Assembly: GCA_934590135.1 (NCBI GenBank)
Contig: CAKTOT010000039.1
Coordinates: forward strand, 1 to 18,879
Length of the DNA stretch: 18,879 nucleotides
Origin: an uncultured Muribaculaceae bacterium
GTDB lineage: Bacteria; Bacteroidota; Bacteroidia; Bacteroidales; Muribaculaceae
Direction of reading: 5' to 3'
Part shown: positions 13,882-18,879 of the stretch, piece after piece
How positions within the stretch are numbered: the stretch's first letter is position 1
How the letters are laid out: the number at the start of each line of letters is the position of its first letter
Translations under genes and position numbers: made by a program
Notes under the pieces: generated by a model
The model's database searches: none
The model's input: only the letters and a program-made list of their open reading frames with translations
Told to the model about the DNA's origin: nothing

Positions 13882-15669
13882 TTACATGCGCTCGGGTACC
13901 TTGATGCCCAGCAGTGAGGTGGCGGTGCGTATTACGCGAGCGCTTTGGCGTGACAGCTCGAGGCGCAACGAGCGTACGGCGGGGTCTTCTTCGCCCAGAA
14001 TGGTGTGGTCGTGATAGAATTGGTTGTACATCTTGACCACGTCGTAGACGTAGTTGGCGATGAGTGCGGGCGAGTATGAGCGTCCGGCTTCGGCTACCAC
14101 ATCGGGGAAGTCGGCAAGGCGCTGTATCAGCGACACTTCCTTCTCGGTGGGCACTACGGCGCTGTAGTCGCCTATGGTGAGACCCTTGTCGGCCGCCTTG
14201 CGCAGTACCGAGCAGATACGGGCGTAGGCGTACTGGATGAAGGGTCCGGTATTGCCGTTGAAGTCGATGGATTCTTTGGGGTTGAAGGTGATGTTGCGGC
14301 GCGGGTCTACCTTGAGCAGGTAGTATTTGAGCGCGCCCATACCAACGGTCTCGGCTATGGCGTCTATATCGGCTTCGCTGAGTCCGTCGAGTTTGCCGGC
14401 TTGTTGTGCCACTTCGCGAGCGGTGCCCACCATATCGGCCATAAGGTCGTCGGCGTCTACAACGGTGCCTTCGCGGGATTTCATCTTGCCGTCGGGCAGC
14501 TCAACCATTCCGTAGCTGAAGTGCACGAGGTCTTTGCCCCAGGCAAATCCGAGGCGGTCAAGCAGCAGCGACAGTACCTGGAAGTGGTAGTTTTGTTCGT
14601 TGCCGACAACGTATATCATTTTGTCGATGGGGAAGTCCTGATAGCGGAGTTTGGCGGTGCCTATGTCCTGGGTCATATACACCGAGGTGCCGTCGCTGCG
14701 CAGCAGAAGCTTGTGATCCAGCCCGGCGTCGGTGAGATCGGCCCAGACGCTGCCGTCTTCGCGACGATACATTATGCCTTTTTCAAGACCTTCGAGGACT
14801 TTTTCTTTGCCTTCGAGGTAGGTGTCGCTTTCGTAGTATATCTTGTCGAAATCGACGCCGAGGCGGCGGTATGTCTCGTCAAAGCCGGCGTATACCCAGT
14901 CGTTCATCATCTTCCACAGGCGGCGTACTTCGGGATCTTTGGCTTCCCAGCGGCGGAGCATCTCGCGTGCTTCGAGCATCAGCGGAGCTTGGTTCTTGGC
15001 CTCGTCTTCGCTCATACCTTTCTCCATCAGCGCCTTGACTTCTTCTTTGTAGTGTTTGTCAAAGAGGACGTAGAAGTCGCCGATAAGGTGGTCGCCTTTC
15101 TTGCCGGTGCTTTCGGGTGTGGCGCCGTTGCCCCATTTCTGCCAAGCCAGCATGGATTTGCAGATATGGATGCCGCGGTCGTTGACGATATTGGTCTTGA
15201 CCACGCGGTTGCCGCAGGCTTTAAGTATCTGAGCCAGCGAGTAGCCCAGCAGGTTGTTGCGTACATGGCCCAGATGCAGCGGCTTGTTGGTGTTGGGCGA
15301 GGAGTATTCGATCATCACCAGAGGCGAATCGGCTTCGGCGGCCTTGATGCCGAAGTCCGGGGTGGCCTCGATTGAGGCCAGAACCTTGTCCCAAAACGTG
15401 GGGGCTATGACGATATTGAGGAAGCCTTTGACGGCATTGTATCCGGCTACGGCTTCGGAGTGCTCGGCGAGGTAGGCGCCGATTTCGTTGGCTACGGCTT
15501 CGGGCGCTTTACGTGCGGCCTTGACGTAGGGGAATACCACGACGGTGATATTGCCTTCGAATTCGCGGCGTGTGGCCTGGGTCTGCACTTGGTCGGCTGT
15601 GGTATCAATGTCGTAGAGGGCCTTGACGGCGGCTACGACTTCCTGCGCTATGATTGTATCTAATTGCAT
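13882..15669 (-). CDS. argS: Arginyl-tRNA synthetase
   Basis: The 595-residue class I synthetase charges tRNA-Arg with arginine in the cytoplasm. The N-terminal tRNA-binding domain occupies about residues 1-110. The HIGH motif is HLGH at 132-135 within SSPNTNKPLHLGHVRNNLLG. The KMSK equivalent is KMKSR at 395-399 followed by EGTVV. The C-terminal helical anticodon-binding domain includes GNTGPFIQYAYARICSVLRKA and ends GIKVPERM. The length is normal for the bacterial enzyme. A -7 box lies 65 nt upstream of the start. The gene is on the same strand as the S41 peptidase gene, which ends about 300 nt upstream. Confidence 0.97.
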   Translation of the reverse strand: MQLDTIIAQEVVAAVKALYDIDTTADQVQTQATRREFEGNITVVVFPYVKAARKAPEAVANEIGAYLAEHSEAVAGYNAVKGFLNIVIAPTFWDKVLASIEATPDFGIKAAEADSPLVMIEYSSPNTNKPLHLGHVRNNLLGYSLAQILKACGNRVVKTNIVNDRGIHICKSMLAWQKWGNGATPESTGKKGDHLIGDFYVLFDKHYKEEVKALMEKGMSEDEAKNQAPLMLEAREMLRRWEAKDPEVRRLWKMMNDWVYAGFDETYRRLGVDFDKIYYESDTYLEGKEKVLEGLEKGIMYRREDGSVWADLTDAGLDHKLLLRSDGTSVYMTQDIGTAKLRYQDFPIDKMIYVVGNEQNYHFQVLSLLLDRLGFAWGKDLVHFSYGMVELPDGKMKSREGTVVDADDLMADMVGTAREVAQQAGKLDGLSEADIDAIAETVGMGALKYYLLKVDPRRNITFNPKESIDFNGNTGPFIQYAYARICSVLRKAADKGLTIGDYSAVVPTEKEVSLIQRLADFPDVVAEAGRSYSPALIANYVYDVVKMYNQFYHDHTILGEEDPAVRSLRLELSRQSARVIRTATSLLGIKVPERM

Positions 15670-15974
15670 ATTCGGTTGGTGGTGTGAGTGCCGTTCCCGA
15701 CGCTCGGGTGTGTATATTTGTGCATTTGAAATGCAAATTTACGAAATTTTCGCGATGTCATCCTCTTGTACTTGCAAAAACGCCGCCAAACTTTGCCAAT
15801 AAATCTAAAAGGTGGGTCTTCACGCACCCAAAGAGGTGCTTCGGAGGGGCTAAGGGGGGGTATTACAACTCGTGCAGACATCCTGTATGGGGTGTCTGCA
15901 CGGGTGGGTGTGCCTCCCGAAATGTCTGCTTGTTCGCTTATCTCGGATTGGCAATGTCTCTCGGTTTGATTGTC
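15670..15974. other. 305-nt intergenic region between the S41 peptidase gene and argS
   Basis: Apart from the argS promoter and two hairpins I see no gene. CCCGA-CGC-TCGGG (15696-15708) would lie in the argS leader. A perfect 10-bp inverted repeat, CGTGCAGACA (15871-15880) and TGTCTGCACG (15893-15902), lies 73-104 nt after the peptidase stop codon. It lacks a T tract, so it is a doubtful terminator. A 73-codon minus-strand frame spans part of the region (15660-15881) but overlaps argS and its promoter, and does not look like a gene. Confidence 0.5.
15734..15741 (-). promoter_or_regulatory. -7 box of argS (TAAATTTG on the minus strand)
   Basis: TAAATTTG matches TAnnTTTG exactly and lies 65 nt upstream of the start codon. 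No clear -33 TTTG is seen at the usual distance. A perfect 7-1-7 palindrome, TGCATTT-G-AAATGCA on the plus strand (15721-15735), overlaps the end of the box and the expected start point. Confidence 0.65.
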
Positions 15975-17675
15975 CTATTTACCGTCGATGGCTTTTGTAT
16001 GCTTATGTTTCTTAATATATTGCAGGGCTGTATCGAGGGCGTCTTCGGCTTTGACGGTGATGTCGGGCAGGGCGCCGTGGATATCGTCTTCTTCGGCGTT
16101 CATCTGCCAAAAACGTTTATAGGAGATGCCGCAGACCATCTTGGTGATGGGTAGGGCATAGGCCAATATTTCGCCGTAGCAGACGTTCATACCTCCGGTT
16201 TCTTCGCCTATAACCATCCCGGAGCCGCATTCCTTGAAGGTCCAGACAAAGGATGCGCCGGCCGAGAAGGTGCTGTTGGAGGATAGCACGATGACGCGCC
16301 CGTCATAGCGCCCCTGTTCGCGTGTATAGGGGGTGTTGTACCAGGTCGAATCGGCCTCGTTGTATGTCAGCGTGGTAGGACCTATAGCCGGTCCGAGTAG
16401 ACTCTGTGTTGTGGGTGTGATTTTCATCAAGCCTTTGGATATCTGTGTGAAGGGTTTGGGACTGATGTATTTCAGTAGTACGTCGCCTACGTAATTACTA
16501 CCGCCGCCGTTGGCTCGCGCATCAATAATCAGGTTGCCGATATGCCGCCGGCGCAGGGTGCTGAACATCGAGTCTGCAAAGGCCTCGATATTGTCTACGT
16601 CCTCGCAGGCGGGGAAGTCCATGACGGCCACATCGTTTGCCTCGTCTATGGTGAAGGAGTAGTCTTTTTTGTATACATTCGTTCTCGTGGGGCAGCGGCG
16701 TTTGGCTTCGGTGAAGTCTACCGGCTCGAAGGTGTGGCGCATTGGCCGTTTGGCTCCTTGCGGTAGGTATTCGACATTGTAGCTATCAGCTTTGTATAGC
16801 GTGTAATACAGGCCTGAGAAGGAGTTGTTGATGCGAGCCAGACGAAAGGGGCGCCGCTCGCCGCTGACGTAGGGTAGCATCAATTCGATAATTTCGGAGG
16901 CCGGGATGCCGTTGATGGATAGAATTTTGGCGCCACGCGGTATTATCGAGTCAAGGCTTGATTGGCAGGTGATTGTGCCGTCGGAAGCGACGTTGGTGTA
17001 CACCGGCATGTGCGGCGCCTTGGCGTTGACAAATACTTGTTGGCCCGGGAAGAATAGGTTGGTGTGCCCGTCGCCGATCATTGCCACTAACGGTGCCATA
17101 ACCTTGTATGCTTCGGTGATGGTCAGCGAGTCGGGTAGGGATTTCTTTGCGGCATTGACGGCGCGCATTAGGTCCGCTTGACGGCATACCGAGAATATGT
17201 CGGGATGCACTTGGTCGATGGTGTATATGAGCGCGTTGATGTCGAATTGGACTTGCTGCCGCGACAGCAGTCCGGAGGGCGCTATCTTCACTAATTCGGG
17301 GTCGGGATTTGTATAGGGGTCGGCGGCATAGCGCTTGACAAGCACGTGTGCCGTGTCTCCTTTGGCCGTCAAGATGTCCAGCGGTGACGATTGCCATTCG
17401 TCCATCTCTAAGGTTACGGTGTCGATATCGGATACAAAGGATACCGTACCTGCCGAGGTGTCAAAGATATCGGGGTTGGTCTCGGGGGATACATTCCACG
17501 ATATTCCTTCGCGGTCGGAGCCATTGAGCAGGATTTTTACGTTTTCTTGTGTGGTGCGTAGCACTGGCACCGAGGTGCGAGCCCGACCGGATTGCATAGG
17601 CGCTGCTACGGCCAATGCTGTTGTCAGAATCATTATCAGTCCTATGGCGAGTGTCTCTGTTAGCTTGTTTGTCAT
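15975..17675 (-). CDS. Secreted S41 family peptidase (C-terminal processing/tricorn-like protease)
   Basis: The 566-residue protein has a signal peptide (about residues 1-25, ending AVAA), so it acts in the periplasm or is anchored outside. Residues of about 26-150 form a region I cannot assign. An N-terminal helical S41 part follows, including IYTIDQVHPDIF and MIGDGHTNLFF. A PDZ-like segment reads IPRGAKILSINGIPASEI near 245. The catalytic domain includes LIIDARANGGG, and the nucleophile is probably S471 in STFSAGA, followed by GEETGG. S41 proteases cleave near the C-termini of misfolded or exported proteins; the substrate here is not known. The gene lies 123 nt downstream of rnhB on the same strand. 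No consensus promoter is visible in that gap, so read-through from rnhB or a divergent promoter is possible. Confidence 0.9.
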   Translation of the reverse strand: MTNKLTETLAIGLIMILTTALAVAAPMQSGRARTSVPVLRTTQENVKILLNGSDREGISWNVSPETNPDIFDTSAGTVSFVSDIDTVTLEMDEWQSSPLDILTAKGDTAHVLVKRYAADPYTNPDPELVKIAPSGLLSRQQVQFDINALIYTIDQVHPDIFSVCRQADLMRAVNAAKKSLPDSLTITEAYKVMAPLVAMIGDGHTNLFFPGQQVFVNAKAPHMPVYTNVASDGTITCQSSLDSIIPRGAKILSINGIPASEIIELMLPYVSGERRPFRLARINNSFSGLYYTLYKADSYNVEYLPQGAKRPMRHTFEPVDFTEAKRRCPTRTNVYKKDYSFTIDEANDVAVMDFPACEDVDNIEAFADSMFSTLRRRHIGNLIIDARANGGGSNYVGDVLLKYISPKPFTQISKGLMKITPTTQSLLGPAIGPTTLTYNEADSTWYNTPYTREQGRYDGRVIVLSSNSTFSAGASFVWTFKECGSGMVIGEETGGMNVCYGEILAYALPITKMVCGISYKRFWQMNAEEDDIHGALPDITVKAEDALDTALQYIKKHKHTKAIDGK

Positions 17676-17798
17676 CTCTTTTTTAGTGGTTGTATATATC
17701 TATGACGGACAATTCGACTGTTTGTGACAGAATTACGAGAAAAAACTCTTAGGCAGTTATGCCGTCGAAATCTCAACTTGATGTGTGTGATGCCGCGT

Positions 17799-18422
17799 TT
17801 ATAGTCCCGGAAGGGTGGGGTCGGGGAGCAGGCGGAAGGTCATACGGTGTAGCGGCGAAGGCCCGTATTGAGCTATGGCGGCTCGGTGGTCGGCGGTGGG
17901 ATAGCCTTTGTTCGAGTCCCAGTTGTACATGGGATAGCTTCGGGCGGCTTCGTCCATAAAGGCGTCACGGCTTGTTTTGGCCAGTACGGAGGCGGCGGCT
18001 ATGTTTCCGAAGCGCCCGTCGCCTTTGACGATGGTTTGCCACGAGACATCGCGCCAGGGCGTGAAGCGGTTGCCGTCGACGATAATGGCGCCGGGGGCTA
18101 CGGATAGGGCGTCCAAGGCTCGGTGCATTGCCAGAATGGATGCACGCAGGATGTTGATGCGGTCGATCTCGGTGTTGTCTACCACGCCTATGCCGTAGGA
18201 TACGGCTTCGGACATAATGATGTCACGCAAAGCCGTGCGGCGTGCGGCACTCATCTGTTTTGAATCGTTGAGCCACGGGTGTGTAAATCCATCTGGCAGT
18301 ATTACGGCGGCGGCGTATACCGGCCCGGCAAGGCATCCGCGGCCGGCTTCGTCGCATCCGGCTTCGTGTATGCCTGCGCAGAAGCAGGCCGGCAGGTGTA
18401 GTGGCTCTTTTCGCTTGGTCAT
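17799..18422 (-). CDS. rnhB: Ribonuclease HII
   Basis: This 207-residue enzyme cuts the RNA strand of RNA-DNA hybrids and removes ribonucleotides misincorporated in DNA. The metal-binding residues are visible: D24 and E25 in GCDEAGRGCLAGPV, D116 in IVDGN, and D153 in the segment after KGDGRFGNIAAASVLAKTSRD. WLNDSKQMSAARR is the usual motif between them. The length is normal for type HII. The annotated ATG at 18422 is touched on its upstream side by eight C and then seven A residues, an unusual tract. No consensus promoter was found upstream. Confidence 0.96.
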   Translation of the reverse strand: MTKRKEPLHLPACFCAGIHEAGCDEAGRGCLAGPVYAAAVILPDGFTHPWLNDSKQMSAARRTALRDIIMSEAVSYGIGVVDNTEIDRINILRASILAMHRALDALSVAPGAIIVDGNRFTPWRDVSWQTIVKGDGRFGNIAAASVLAKTSRDAFMDEAARSYPMYNWDSNKGYPTADHRAAIAQYGPSPLHRMTFRLLPDPTLPGL

Positions 18423-18449
18423 TTTTTTTGGGGGGGGTATTGGTTTGAC

Positions 18450-18517
18450 GGATGGTCGGTGACGCGGCGTTATCGGCTGTCAAGGATGGTTGATATAGCG
18501 GCGTTGTCGGCTGTTGG
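18450..18517. repeat. Degenerate 34-bp tandem duplication upstream of rnhB
   Basis: Two adjacent 34-nt units (18450-18483 and 18484-18517) agree at 25 positions by my count. The best shared blocks are GGATGGT at the start and GCGGCGTT plus TCGGCTGT later. It lies about 30 to 95 nt upstream of the rnhB start codon in a region without a gene. Confidence 0.65.
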
Positions 18518-18601
18518 AGATCATGAGTCGTTAATCTGCGCCCGGTCGCGCTTTCTTTGGCTGCGGATATTGCCGGGATGTATATTGCAAGGAGGATAGA
18601 C

Positions 18602-18656
18602 GAAAAGAATGAGTAGCCGAAAACTGACCGAAGTCAATTAGACGATTACTCATTCT
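18602..18656 (-). terminator. Terminator of tRNA-Asp
   Basis: On the minus strand AGAATGAGTA pairs with TACTCATTCT (plus 18647-18656 with 18606-18615). Inside lies a second stem, AATTGAC-TTCG-GTCAGTT, with a TTCG tetraloop (plus 18622-18639). TTTTCG follows the outer stem. It lies 15 nt after the tRNA end, so termination there is likely. Confidence 0.8.
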
Positions 18657-18670
18657 CCTCTCTCCTCTGG

Positions 18671-18744
18671 CGGTATGGACGGGACTCGAACCCGCGACCC
18701 CCTGCGTGACAGGCAGGTATTCTAACCAGCTGAACTACCACACC
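18671..18744 (-). tRNA. tRNA-Asp (anticodon GTC)
   Basis: Read on the minus strand the acceptor GGTGTGG pairs with CCATACC. The anticodon stem CCTGC pairs with GCAGG around CTGTCAC, placing GTC opposite 18708-18710. The T arm is GCGGG-TTCGAGT-CCCGT. The discriminator base is G, as expected for aspartate. CCA is not encoded; CC and then another base follow. Confidence 0.96.
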
Positions 18745-18838
18745 GTGGAAAAATTCCTTACTTGCGATTTCAAAATTTGGCGTCGACCTCTGCCGACTTC
18801 GGTCTTTCGCAAGGCAGACCGTTTTTGCTTTTGCGTTG

Positions 18839-18870
18839 CAAAGTTACTGCTCTTTTCGTTTCCCACCAAA
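18839..18870 (-). promoter_or_regulatory. Promoter of tRNA-Asp (TTTG-N20-TAACTTTG on the minus strand)
   Basis: TAACTTTG (18846 down to 18839) with TTTG (18870-18867) 20 nt upstream is a full consensus pair. The leader to the tRNA is about 90 nt. It can form CGGTCT/AGACCG (18800-18821) or, alternatively, TCTGCC/GGCAGA pairs that share bases with it. The inverted repeat TTTGC-N3-GCAAA (18830-18842) covers the end of the box. Confidence 0.8.
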
Positions 18871-18879
18871 TTTTTTGCG

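Noticed and set aside
14401..15375. 324-codon open frame on the plus strand opposite argS
   Set aside because: It lies wholly inside argS, which is certain from HLGH and KMKSR motifs. The translation is low-complexity (V, A, F, H-rich) and matches nothing I know.
15660..15881. 73-codon minus-strand frame between the S41 gene and argS
   Set aside because: It overlaps the argS start and contains the argS promoter and palindrome. Its composition is proline- and arginine-rich, and nothing supports expression.
17700..17775. Possible rnhB terminator (GGCA-TAAC-TGCC followed some bases later by six T, on the minus strand)
   Set aside because: The stem is only four base pairs and is separated from the T run by several bases, which is too weak to call.
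1..18879. CRISPR array, insertion sequence, integrase, phage or toxin-antitoxin genes
   Set aside because: I looked for evenly spaced direct repeats, transposase or recombinase motifs and small paired genes, and found none. The only tandem repeats are two-copy units in short intergenic gaps.

Overview
The window looks like a chromosomal segment from a moderately GC-rich member of the Bacteroidales. A gut lineage such as Muribaculaceae is my guess, but the family cannot be fixed from the sequence alone. The main evidence is a set of Bacteroidetes-type promoters (TAnnTTTG, several with TTG/TTTG about 18-20 nt upstream), secreted proteins ending in a short beta-rich tail of the Por/type-IX secretion class, and typical Bacteroidales family architectures. 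I see no phage, integrase, insertion sequence, CRISPR array or toxin-antitoxin pair.

Region 1 (1-6185, plus strand) encodes three consecutive cell-surface or secreted proteins: the end of a BspA-like leucine-rich-repeat protein, a glycerophosphodiester phosphodiesterase domain fused to about 670 further residues, and an M6-family zinc metalloprotease. All three end in a similar C-terminal tail. Two have their own recognisable -7 promoter box, and the first is closed by an intrinsic terminator.

Region 2 (6240-8490, plus strand) is a compact run of a MazG-like nucleotide pyrophosphohydrolase, deoxyribose-phosphate aldolase (deoC), a GYF_2 plus CD225 membrane protein and a DUF2752 membrane protein. 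The first two suit nucleotide clean-up and deoxynucleoside salvage. The last two are 3 nt apart and look co-translated; their function is unknown.

Region 3 (8600-11477, plus strand) has tRNA-Ala(GGC) with its own promoter and strong terminator, then pyrH-frr (UMP kinase and ribosome recycling factor) with a promoter and terminator, then an acyltransferase-3 family membrane protein starting just past that terminator.

Region 4 (11486-18870) is entirely on the minus strand. Read in its transcription order it is tRNA-Asp(GTC), rnhB, a secreted S41 peptidase, argS, a Bax-inhibitor-1 family protein and a MATE transporter. The MATE gene converges on the acyltransferase gene with 8 nt between stop codons. 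The best structural oddities are inverted repeats lying over the -7 box and start point of several promoters, a 47-nt imperfect hairpin between argS and the BI-1 gene, a C8A8 tract touching the rnhB start codon, and a degenerate 34-bp tandem duplication upstream of rnhB. Most of the window is ordinary housekeeping and surface-protein DNA; I do not see a clear undescribed multi-gene system.
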